DNA from: Gammaproteobacteria bacterium
GTDB lineage: Bacteria > Pseudomonadota > Gammaproteobacteria > DSM-19610
Direction: 5' to 3'
Length of the DNA stretch: 6,996 bases
Assembly: GCA_030618475.1 (NCBI GenBank)
Contig: JAUXDG010000147.1
Coordinates: forward strand, 1-6,996
Shown here: in pieces, positions 1 to 6,905 of the stretch
Layout: the number at the start of each line of letters is the position of its first letter
How positions within the stretch are numbered: the first letter of the stretch is position 1
The notes under the pieces: generated by a model
The model's database searches: none
What the model was told of the DNA's origin: nothing
The model's input: only the letters and a program-made list of their open reading frames with translations
Position numbers and translations under genes: made by a program

Positions 1-61
1 ATCGAATCTATGCACTATTCACACATTGTTTGAAATTAATTCAATGGGTTATCCTGGTCCG

Positions 62-95
62 ACCCCACACAAAACACACAAACACACAACACTAC
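62..95 (+). repeat. CA-rich low-complexity stretch without G in the glgB leader
   Basis: The plus strand has no G between the G at 61 and the G at 96, and most of the stretch is alternating CA/ACA units (about 65-92). It is not an exact tandem repeat. Lying 90-120 bases before the glgB start, it would give an unstructured segment if it is transcribed. No protein or RNA family is recognised in it, so a role is inference only. Confidence 0.5.
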
Positions 96-115
96 GCATT
101 TACGCGGCTTACGTC

Positions 116-144
116 TAAAATACCGGCGGTTCATGAGTCCGGTA
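116..144 (+). promoter_or_regulatory. possible -10 element and adjoining dyad upstream of glgB
   Basis: The hexamer TAAAAT at 116-121 matches the sigma-70 -10 consensus at five of six positions, but there is no good -35 hexamer at the proper distance. Starting at its last base is a perfect 6-bp inverted repeat, TACCGG (121-126) and CCGGTA (139-144), with a 12-base spacer. If TAAAAT is the -10, the dyad lies over the transcription start and early leader, where a repressor site or small mRNA hairpin could act. An alternative weak promoter is TTGTTT (26-31) with TATCCT (50-55) at 18 bases. The dyad is seen; promoter and operator function are inference. Confidence 0.25.
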
Positions 145-182
145 CCCTACCGACTTCCCTGAAATTCAGCAAAGAGTCAGCC

Positions 183-2357
183 ATGCATAGCAATAACCGT
201 CAGACCGAGTTCGAGCAAATCGCCCAGGCGAGACACCACGATCCCTTTAATATACTGGGCAAGCACACAGAGGATGGAACAGACCTGGTTCGGGCCTACC
301 TTCCGGGTGCGGACCAGGTCTCCATTGCCGAGGGTAACCTTCAGCTTGAACGTGTAGCGGGAACCGATGTGTTTGAGTGGCGTGGCAGCGCCGGCACTGT
401 ACCGGATCGCTACCGCCTGGTGTGGCGCGAAGACGGCCACCGGGAATGCATCGCCCATGACCCCTACAGTTTTCCTCCCCAGTTAGAGGACTTTGACCTG
501 CACCTGTTTGGTGAGGGTAAACACCACCATGCCTATCGATTCCTGGGCGCCCATGTGCATGAAATCGACGCCATCACCGGCATCCTGTTCGCGGTATGGG
601 CGCCGAATGCGGAACGCGTCAGCGTGGTCGGTGAATTCAACCAGTGGGATGGACGCCGACACCCGATGCGTGTTCGTGGCAGCAGCGGTATCTGGGAACT
701 CTTTATTCCCGATCTGCAGCCGGGCGGCCTGTACAAATACGAGATTCGTAATCACCACAGCGGCGAGATCACCCTCAAGAGCGATCCCTATGCGCAGGCC
801 TTCGAAGTACGCCCGCAGACGGCGTCCATGATTACCAGGCCATCCAGCTATGCCTGGCAGGACCAGGCCTGGATGGAAAACCGGCCAGCCCTGGACTGGC
901 AACATTCCCCAATGTCGGTCTACGAAGTACACCTCGGCTCCTGGCAGCGGGGACCAGAAGGTGAATTCATCGACTACCGTCAACTGGCGGAATCACTGGT
1001 CAGCTATGTGAAAGACATGGGTTTCACACACATCGAACTTTTACCGATTACCGAGCATCCGTATGACCCGTCCTGGGGTTACCAGACCACCGGCTACTTT
1101 GCTCCGACCAGCCGCCACGGAAGTCCCGATGATTTCCGCTATTTCGTCGATTGCTGTCACCGCAACAACATCGGCGTTCTGCTCGACTGGGTGCCGGCCC
1201 ACTTCCCCAAGGATGCCCACGGTCTGGCACGCTTCGACGGTACAGCCTTGTATGAACACGAAGACCCGCGCCTCGGTGAACACCTCGACTGGTCGACACT
1301 GATCTACAACTACGGCCGCAATGAAGTAAAGAATTTCCTGCTATCCAGCGCCGTATTCTGGCTTGACGACATGCATATCGACGGTCTGCGTGTCGATGCG
1401 GTGGCCTCGATGATCTATCTGGACTATTCCCGAGAGGAAGGGCAATGGATACCTAACCGATACGGCGGCAGGGAAAACCTCGAAGCGCTCGACTTCCTGC
1501 GCGAACTGAACATAGCGGTCCACGAAGAGCAGCCGGGTGTGCTGATGATTGCAGAGGAATCAACCTCCTGGCCGCAGGTCAGCCGCCCCACCTGGACCGG
1601 CGGTCTGGGCTTTGATATGAAATGGAACATGGGCTGGATGAATGACACCCTGAGCTACATGGCCAATGAACCGATTCACCGCCGCTATCACCAGGGCATG
1701 CTGACCTTCAGCATGCTCTATGCGTTTACCGAGAACTTTCTGCTGCCGTTCTCACACGACGAGGTCGTGCACGGCAAACGTTCGATGCTCTACAAGATGC
1801 CCGGCGACGAATGGCAGCGCTTTGCCAATCTGCGCGCACTGTATACCTATATGTTCTGCCACCCGGGCAAAAAACTGCTGTTCATGGGGACAGAATTCGC
1901 GCAGGGTGATGAGTGGGACAGCACCCGCGTGCTGGACTGGTACGTGCTGGATTACCCGCTCCACCAGGGTGTACAGCGCCTGGTGACAGACCTCAATGCC
2001 TTCTACCGGAACACAGCAGCACTCTACCGGTACGAATTCGACTGGAGCGGCTTCGAATGGATCGACTGCCATGACTCGGAAAATTCGGTGCTGAGCTTTC
2101 TACGCCGTTCGGACGAGGAGTTTGTGATCACAGTGATTAACCTCACGCCGGTGCCTCGCGAAGGCTATCGTATCGGTGTACCGCAGGCCGGCGAATATCA
2201 CGAAGTCCTCAACTCGGATGCCGCCTGTTACGGTGGCAGCAATATGGGTAACGGAGATCATGCCCTGGTTGCAGAAGACACCCCCTGGATGAACCAGCCT
2301 TATTCGCTGAGTCTCACCCTGCCCCCGCTGGCCGGTATCGTGCTACAGCTGAAATGA
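183..2357 (+). CDS. glgB: 1,4-alpha-glucan (glycogen) branching enzyme GlgB
   Basis: Cytoplasmic GH13 enzyme that cuts an alpha-1,4-glucan chain and re-attaches it by an alpha-1,6 bond, making the branch points of glycogen. The 724-residue product has an N-terminal N1 domain (about 10-100), a CBM48 domain (about 130-215, with VWAPNAERVSVVGEFNQWD), a TIM-barrel catalytic domain (about 245-615) and a C-terminal beta domain. Conserved regions are present: DWVPAH (335-340), GLRVDAV with nucleophile D405, AEEST with acid E458, and FSHDEVVH with D526. These three residues fall at the same numbers as in E. coli GlgB, which supports the ATG at 183. A weak AAGAG lies 6 bases before it. The frame stays open upstream to a TTG at 30, but those 51 codons are low-complexity and lack family resemblance. 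Followed after 4 bases by glgX. No damage is seen. Confidence 0.97.
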   Translation: MHSNNRQTEFEQIAQARHHDPFNILGKHTEDGTDLVRAYLPGADQVSIAEGNLQLERVAGTDVFEWRGSAGTVPDRYRLVWREDGHRECIAHDPYSFPPQLEDFDLHLFGEGKHHHAYRFLGAHVHEIDAITGILFAVWAPNAERVSVVGEFNQWDGRRHPMRVRGSSGIWELFIPDLQPGGLYKYEIRNHHSGEITLKSDPYAQAFEVRPQTASMITRPSSYAWQDQAWMENRPALDWQHSPMSVYEVHLGSWQRGPEGEFIDYRQLAESLVSYVKDMGFTHIELLPITEHPYDPSWGYQTTGYFAPTSRHGSPDDFRYFVDCCHRNNIGVLLDWVPAHFPKDAHGLARFDGTALYEHEDPRLGEHLDWSTLIYNYGRNEVKNFLLSSAVFWLDDMHIDGLRVDAVASMIYLDYSREEGQWIPNRYGGRENLEALDFLRELNIAVHEEQPGVLMIAEESTSWPQVSRPTWTGGLGFDMKWNMGWMNDTLSYMANEPIHRRYHQGMLTFSMLYAFTENFLLPFSHDEVVHGKRSMLYKMPGDEWQRFANLRALYTYMFCHPGKKLLFMGTEFAQGDEWDSTRVLDWYVLDYPLHQGVQRLVTDLNAFYRNTAALYRYEFDWSGFEWIDCHDSENSVLSFLRRSDEEFVITVINLTPVPREGYRIGVPQAGEYHEVLNSDAACYGGSNMGNGDHALVAEDTPWMNQPYSLSLTLPPLAGIVLQLK

Positions 2358-2365
2358 TGCAATGA
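2354..2365 (+). promoter_or_regulatory. translational-coupling junction between glgB and glgX
   Basis: The glgB stop TGA (2355-2357) is overlapped by an ATG at 2354 (ATGA). That ATG opens a three-codon frame, Met-Met-Gln, ending in a TGA at 2363-2365, which in turn overlaps the glgX ATG at 2362 (again ATGA). No recognisable Shine-Dalgarno sequence precedes the glgX start, so a ribosome finishing glgB probably reinitiates here. The overlaps are seen; use of the three-codon frame as an intermediate step is speculation, since direct reinitiation at 2362 would suffice. Confidence 0.4.
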
Positions 2366-4503
2366 ACGGGTCCGCTACTGCCGTCTGGCCTGGCCAGGCC
2401 TATCCGCTGGGTGCGACATGGGACGGGGAAGGCGTCAACTTTGCGCTGTTTTCCGAGCACGCCGAAAAGGTGGATCTGTGTCTGTTCGATGGCCGCGGCC
2501 GGCGTGAGACTGCGTGTATTGCCATGCGCTGGAAAACCGACCAGGTCTGGCACTGCTATCTGCCCGAGGCGCGGCCCGGCCAGCTGTACGGTTACCGGGT
2601 ACACGGCCCCTACGATCCGCTCAACGGTCATCGTTTCAATGCGAACAAATTGCTGCTGGACCCTTATGCCAAAGACATCGCGGGCTGCGTGCGCTGGAAT
2701 GATGCTCTGTTCGGCTATACCATCGGTGACAAGGCCGCTGACCTGCTGCTCGACGCGCGTAACAGCGCACATGGTGTACCAAAATCACGCGTTGTCGATA
2801 CCGCCTTCACCTGGGGAGATGATCAGCCGCTGCGCATTCCCTGGCACGACACCATCATCTACGAGCTGCACGTCAAGGGATTTACAATTCAGCACCCCGA
2901 TGTCCCCCCGCCCTACCGCGGCACCTACGCCGGCCTTGCCACCGAACCGGTTATCGAACACCTGAAACGACTGGGTGTCACAGCGGTGGAACTCATGCCG
3001 GTACACACCTTTATCGGCGACCGGCACCTGGTCAAAAACGGTTTGAACAATTACTGGGGCTACAACAGTATCGGTTACTTTGCGCCCCACGCGGCGTATT
3101 CAGCGAGCGGCGATATCAGCGAGTTCAAGACCATGGTGAAACGTCTGCACTCCAATGGTATCGAGGTCATTCTCGACGTGGTCTACAACCACACCGCGGA
3201 GGGCAACCACATGGGTCCGACACTGTGCTTCCGCGGCATCGACAACGCAGCCTATTACCGGCTGGTGGCCGATCAGCAACGCTACTACATGGACTACACG
3301 GGTTGCGGGAACAGCCTCAACATGATGCACCCGCGGGTGCTGCAGCTGATCACCGACAGCCTGCGCTACTGGGTACTGGAAATGCACGTCGATGGGTTCC
3401 GCTTCGATCTGGCGCCGACGCTGGCGCGCGAGGTACACGCCGTTGACCGCTTCGGCGCATTCCTCGACATCATTCACCAGGACCCCGTGCTGTCGCGGGT
3501 AAAACTGATCGCAGAACCATGGGACCTCGGCGAGGGCGGTTACCAGGTCGGCAATTTTCCGGTCGGCTGGACCGAATGGAACAGCCGTTACCGCGATACC
3601 CTGCGCGCCTACTGGAAGGGTGACGACAGCCTCATCGGGGAACTGGCCTATCGTATCACCGGCTCGAGTGATCTGTATGAGCAAAGCGGTCGCCGACCGT
3701 ACGCCAGCATCAACTTTGTCACCTGTCACGACGGTTTTACACTGCAGGACCTGGTCAGCTATAACGAAAAGCACAATATCGAAAACCTGGAGGATAACCG
3801 CGACGGTGAAAACAATAACCTGAGCTGGAATATGGGCAGTGAAGGTCCGGTGAGCAGGAATCTGCACATCATCAACGCGCGAGCACAACAAAAGCGGAAC
3901 TTTCTGACCACGCTGCTGCTTTCGCAGGGTGTGCCGATGCTGGCGGCGGGTGACGAAATGGGACGCACACAGAACGGTAACAACAATGCCTACTGCCAGG
4001 ACAACGAGATCAGCTGGCTCAACTGGGAACCGGACACGCACGAGCGGAAGTTTCTAAGCTTCGTGTGTGACGTCATCAAACTGAGAAAGGAACACCCGGT
4101 GTTTCATCGGCGACACTTCTTTCAGGGTCGCCGCATCAAAGGCGCCAACGTCAAGGACATTTGCTGGCTGAAGCCTGACGGCAAGGAAATGACCGATGAG
4201 GAATGGAACTCCTACTACGCGCGCTGCCTGGGGCTTTTACTTCACGGCGATGCCATTGAGGAACAGGATGAACGCGGTCGAATCATTCATGACGATACCT
4301 TTCTGCTGCTGCTTAACGCGCATTCGCAAGCCATCCCGTTTCGCATGCCGGAACACGTGGGGATAGCCCGCTGGGGGGTCGCCGTCGATACCTGCTTTGA
4401 GGATGGCAAACGGACCGACCGCCGAACCTTTAACACCGGGGAAAAGTACCCTCTGCGGCCGGACTCCTGTGTACTGCTGCAACTGATGAGGACGCCGCGC
4501 TGA
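2362..4503 (+). CDS. glgX: glycogen debranching enzyme GlgX (isoamylase-type GH13)
   Basis: Cytoplasmic glycogen debranching enzyme that hydrolyses alpha-1,6 branches, preferring the short outer chains left by glycogen phosphorylase. The 713-residue protein opens with a CBM48/isoamylase N-domain (about 10-155, starting PLGATWDGEGVNFALFSE), as expected for GlgX and supporting this start. The GH13 barrel carries DVVYNH (272-277), DGFRFDLAP with nucleophile D349, AEPWD with acid E385, and FVTCHDGFTLQD with D457. The GlgX/TreX-type stretches YWGYNSIGYFAP (231-242) and DNRDGENNNLSWN (478-490) are present. At 713 residues it resembles the roughly 700-residue GlgX/TreX forms more than the 657-residue E. 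coli protein; a C-terminal beta domain follows about residue 585. It lies 4 bases after glgB without its own clear ribosome binding site, so coupled expression is likely. Substrate preference cannot be read from the sequence. Confidence 0.96.
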   Translation: MNGSATAVWPGQAYPLGATWDGEGVNFALFSEHAEKVDLCLFDGRGRRETACIAMRWKTDQVWHCYLPEARPGQLYGYRVHGPYDPLNGHRFNANKLLLDPYAKDIAGCVRWNDALFGYTIGDKAADLLLDARNSAHGVPKSRVVDTAFTWGDDQPLRIPWHDTIIYELHVKGFTIQHPDVPPPYRGTYAGLATEPVIEHLKRLGVTAVELMPVHTFIGDRHLVKNGLNNYWGYNSIGYFAPHAAYSASGDISEFKTMVKRLHSNGIEVILDVVYNHTAEGNHMGPTLCFRGIDNAAYYRLVADQQRYYMDYTGCGNSLNMMHPRVLQLITDSLRYWVLEMHVDGFRFDLAPTLAREVHAVDRFGAFLDIIHQDPVLSRVKLIAEPWDLGEGGYQVGNFPVGWTEWNSRYRDTLRAYWKGDDSLIGELAYRITGSSDLYEQSGRRPYASINFVTCHDGFTLQDLVSYNEKHNIENLEDNRDGENNNLSWNMGSEGPVSRNLHIINARAQQKRNFLTTLLLSQGVPMLAAGDEMGRTQNGNNNAYCQDNEISWLNWEPDTHERKFLSFVCDVIKLRKEHPVFHRRHFFQGRRIKGANVKDICWLKPDGKEMTDEEWNSYYARCLGLLLHGDAIEEQDERGRIIHDDTFLLLLNAHSQAIPFRMPEHVGIARWGVAVDTCFEDGKRTDRRTFNTGEKYPLRPDSCVLLQLMRTPR

Positions 4504-4569
4504 TTGTAAATCAGTGCAAACCGGGTAGCATAAAAACCATGCGCATCATCGCTGACCAGCTGTTCTGCT

Positions 4570-5490
4570 TCATAAGCCGGCGAAATACACCTCCATCCTT
4601 CTGCGCATTGCCGCATCGGGCAGGCGGCCGAAGCCGGCGCCCATATTGTCCAGCATGTGTTTCAGGCTGGACGTCGCCGGTATGGTGCAGGTCACATCCG
4701 CATGCGACACCACGTATTTCAGAAAATACTGCCCCCAACTGTTGCAGTCGAACTCAGCCGCCCAGTCCGGCAAGGTCTTGCCCTTCACCACACGGAACAG
4801 CTCACCACGCGCGTAGGGCCGGTTGACCAACACCGCGATATTGCGTTCACGGGCAAGTGGCAGCAAGCGTTTTTCCACTTCCCGGTTGGCTATGTTGTAA
4901 CTGAACTGCACAAAATCGAGTGGCTCGCTGTCCAGAATGACTTCCAGTTGATGGTGAAACCTGCCGTGTGAGGTGGTGATGCCGATGTAACGTATCCTGC
5001 CTTCATTTTTCCAGTTGTTCAGCGTTTCCAGGTGAACCCGCCAATCGCGCAGATTGTGAATCTGCATCAGGTCGAAGCGTTTCACAGCCATGCGCTGCAT
5101 GGAGTGTTGCATCTGTTCAATGCCCTGCTGTTTTCCCTCGATCCACACCTTGGTCGCCGCGAACATAGCCTGTTTATTGTCAACCTCTTGCAACAAATCC
5201 CCCAGCACCTGTTCCGCATTCCCATACATCGGTGAGGAATCGATCAAGCCACCACCTTCATCAAAAAACGCCTGCAATACCGGCAACAGGGCTGAGCGTG
5301 CCGGTGTTTCACTGACATCAAATGTGCGCGAGGAACCCATACCTATAACGGGCAGCTTCTCACCGGAAACCGGAATCGACTTTTTAATGGGGTCGAGGGA
5401 TTTCGCCAACAGCCACGATGGTGCACTGCCCGCAGCGAGCCCCACGCCACAAAGTACTTTTAATAAAGTCCTGCGACTAAACTGTCTCAT
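4570..5490 (-). CDS. aldo/keto reductase with twin-arginine (Tat) signal peptide
   Basis: Predicted NAD(P)H-dependent oxidoreductase of the aldo/keto reductase superfamily; substrate unknown. From the chosen ATG the product has 306 residues. Residues 1-30 form a Tat-type leader: SRRTLLK (5-11), then a hydrophobic stretch to about 28, with no clear signal peptidase site and no well-placed lipobox. The barrel (about 45-285) has the catalytic tetrad D84, Y89 (GLIDSSPMYGNAE), K114 (AATKVW) and H145 (LMQIHNL), plus a cofactor-binding-type IPATSSLKHMLDN near 270-282. The ATG at 5490 is preceded by GGGGAG 4 bases away; an in-frame ATG at 5523 would add 11 residues but has only a poor ribosome site and would place the twin arginines further in. 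It lies 65 bases downstream of the transporter gene on the same strand and may share its transcript. Export would be as a folded, cofactor-loaded protein; that is inferred from the leader. Confidence 0.9.
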   Translation of the reverse strand: MRQFSRRTLLKVLCGVGLAAGSAPSWLLAKSLDPIKKSIPVSGEKLPVIGMGSSRTFDVSETPARSALLPVLQAFFDEGGGLIDSSPMYGNAEQVLGDLLQEVDNKQAMFAATKVWIEGKQQGIEQMQHSMQRMAVKRFDLMQIHNLRDWRVHLETLNNWKNEGRIRYIGITTSHGRFHHQLEVILDSEPLDFVQFSYNIANREVEKRLLPLARERNIAVLVNRPYARGELFRVVKGKTLPDWAAEFDCNSWGQYFLKYVVSHADVTCTIPATSSLKHMLDNMGAGFGRLPDAAMRRRMEVYFAGL

Positions 5491-5494
5491 ATCA

Positions 5495-5500
5495 CTCCCC
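5495..5500 (-). promoter_or_regulatory. Shine-Dalgarno deciding the aldo/keto reductase start
   Basis: On the minus strand GGGGAG is followed by TGAT and then the ATG at 5490-5488. This is much stronger than anything before the alternative in-frame ATG at 5523, and places the Arg-Arg pair at residues 6-7, typical for a Tat leader. Confidence 0.6.
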
Positions 5501-5535
5501 GTTTCCCTGAACTGAGGTTGCATTAACCTAAATAT

Positions 5536-5559
5536 CGCGCCGAAGGGCGGCGCTCCTAC
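5536..5559 (-). repeat. REP-like hairpin with GTAG head, overlapping a stop codon
   Basis: Read on the minus strand from 5559 the sequence is GTAG, GA, then a 6-bp stem GCGCCG (5553-5548), loop CCCTT (5547-5543), the matching arm CGGCGC (5542-5537) and G at 5536. A GTAG tetranucleotide in front of a short GC-rich imperfect palindrome is the layout of REP elements mobilised by REP-associated tyrosine transposases (RAYTs), known from Stenotrophomonas, Xanthomonas and Pseudomonas. No run of T follows, so it is not a typical intrinsic terminator. The TAG of the head (5558-5556) is the stop codon of the transporter gene. In a joint transcript it would sit between the two minus-strand genes. Only one copy is in the window, so dispersal in the genome is unproven. 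Confidence 0.6.
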
Positions 5560-6905
5560 GAGCGGTATTTTATTGCCGGTTTAATCGCTTCTGCCGACGC
5601 CGCGATCACCCCCTGCCGCTTGCCCAGCGTATACGCCAGCCAGGCCCAGAGTCCGGCTACAGGCACGGCCAGCCAGGCAATACTCCCCAGACTGAAACCC
5701 ATCGCGCGCAAGCCAGTATAAACCCAGGCACTCACCGCATCCCCCCCCCGATACACGACCGTATCGATAAAATTCTTCGCCTTGTATTTTTCTTCACGGC
5801 CGAGCACCACATAGAGCATTTCGCGCGCCGGGCGCATGATGGCGTAATTACCGGCACGACGAATCACCTGCACCGCAACCAGCACGGAAAGCACCGGCGC
5901 ACAACCCAGCACTGCAAAGCCTGCACCCAGCAACAGCGGAATCAAGGCCAGCGTCACCGCCAGGCCCAGCCATTTCACCAGCCGCCCGGTAATAAATATC
6001 TGTATCACGATGGTCAGCGTATTCACCGCCAGATCCATCGCCGCAAACACCGCAGTACGTTCTGCCGGGTCGGAAAAATGGTCTCGAATTATCTGCGCCT
6101 GCTGGAAGTAAAGAAAGGTCGCCAGGCTGGTAAACAACAGCATCAACACACAGATGCCCAGTAGATAGGATGAACGCGCCACCAGTTGAATGCCCGCGAA
6201 CACCCCCCCGCCCATGGCTTGTTCGACATTTGATGGGGCAGCCGCGTTCGCAGCGGCGCTGTGTCGCCGGTTTGCGCAGCCGCTGATCAGTCGATTCACG
6301 CAGAACACCGCCCAGAGCAGAAAACACGCCGACAGCAACAGCAGATTGGTCGGCCCCAGGGGAATCGCCAGAGCCGTCGTCAACACCGGTCCGACCAATG
6401 CTCCAACGGTTCCACCTGCAGCAATAAAACCGAACAGACGTTTCGCCTGTTCGTTACTGAACAGGTCGGCCATAAAACTCCAGAAAACCGACACCACGAA
6501 CAGGTTAAAGATACTGACCCATATAAAAAACCCGCGCGCCACCCAGGCGTGGGTAATATCCGATCGAAACAGCACAAAAAACACCAGCAGACTGGCGATA
6601 AAGAAATAGTACAGATAGGGCAGAAAACGCCGGCGCGGAAAGCGTGAACTCACCCAGCCAAACAGGGGCACGGCCGCCAGCATGGCCACAAAGGTAGCGC
6701 TGAACAACCACTGCAGATTCTCCACACCGCCGGCAATACCCATTTCGTCGCGCATGGGTCTGACAATGTAATAACTGCACAATAAGGCGAAAAAATAGCT
6801 GAATGACCAGAAAATCGCCTGCACTTCCTGGGCTTGAACATTCAGGAACCGTCGCAGAGTATTACGCAGGAAACAGTCCAGGCGCGAACGCAATGCTGCC
6901 GACAT
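5556..6905 (-). CDS. MFS-type membrane transporter related to ATP/ADP translocases (Npt1/Npt2-like)
   Basis: Integral inner-membrane transporter of 449 residues with about 11-12 hydrophobic segments (approximately 28-49, 64-85, 96-114, 119-146, 158-181, 186-206, 247-268, 283-305, 311-335, 338-350, 384-400 and 405-428) and a polar central loop at 207-233. Motifs include YYIVRPMRDEMG (45-56), an MFS-like basic loop SSRFPRRR (86-93) and REEKYKAKNFIDTVVYRGGD (370-389). The last resembles the signature of the bacterial group often named NTP/NDP exchange or Npt1/Npt2-like transporters (COG3202). I recognise this from family knowledge; nucleotide transport by free-living members is not established, so the substrate is open. 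The ATG at 6905 has AGGGG 8 bases upstream. The gene ends in the TAG of a REP-like repeat, and a run of nine G (5749-5741) codes for part of R386-D389. The aldo/keto reductase gene follows after 65 bases. Confidence 0.85.
   Translation of the reverse strand: MSAALRSRLDCFLRNTLRRFLNVQAQEVQAIFWSFSYFFALLCSYYIVRPMRDEMGIAGGVENLQWLFSATFVAMLAAVPLFGWVSSRFPRRRFLPYLYYFFIASLLVFFVLFRSDITHAWVARGFFIWVSIFNLFVVSVFWSFMADLFSNEQAKRLFGFIAAGGTVGALVGPVLTTALAIPLGPTNLLLLSACFLLWAVFCVNRLISGCANRRHSAAANAAAPSNVEQAMGGGVFAGIQLVARSSYLLGICVLMLLFTSLATFLYFQQAQIIRDHFSDPAERTAVFAAMDLAVNTLTIVIQIFITGRLVKWLGLAVTLALIPLLLGAGFAVLGCAPVLSVLVAVQVIRRAGNYAIMRPAREMLYVVLGREEKYKAKNFIDTVVYRGGDAVSAWVYTGLRAMGFSLGSIAWLAVPVAGLWAWLAYTLGKRQGVIAASAEAIKPAIKYRS

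Noticed and set aside
30..182. N-terminal extension of GlgB by 51 residues from a TTG at 30
   Set aside because: The extension is low-complexity, runs through the CA-rich stretch and has no family resemblance; starting at 183 reproduces the E. coli numbering of all three catalytic residues.
483..983. 166-codon open frame antisense to glgB
   Set aside because: Shadow of the CBM48 and linker region of glgB, with no independent ribosome site or motif.
3100..4041. 313-codon open frame antisense to glgX
   Set aside because: It lies wholly opposite the conserved catalytic region of glgX; its openness follows from the codon bias of that gene, and its product has no recognisable domain.
4504..4569. 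Bidirectional terminator between the convergent genes
   Set aside because: Only a 4-bp GCAT/ATGC pairing around 4528-4542 is present, with no stable stem followed by a T run; not strong enough to annotate.
5491..5523. Alternative aldo/keto reductase start at the ATG of 5523
   Set aside because: Weak ribosome site compared with GGGGAG before 5490, and it would leave an unusually long polar stretch before the twin arginines.
6190..6647. Overlapping plus-strand frames of 128 and 139 codons
   Set aside because: They oppose the membrane segments of the transporter gene, and their glutamine-, lysine- and arginine-rich products are typical antisense translations of hydrophobic codons.
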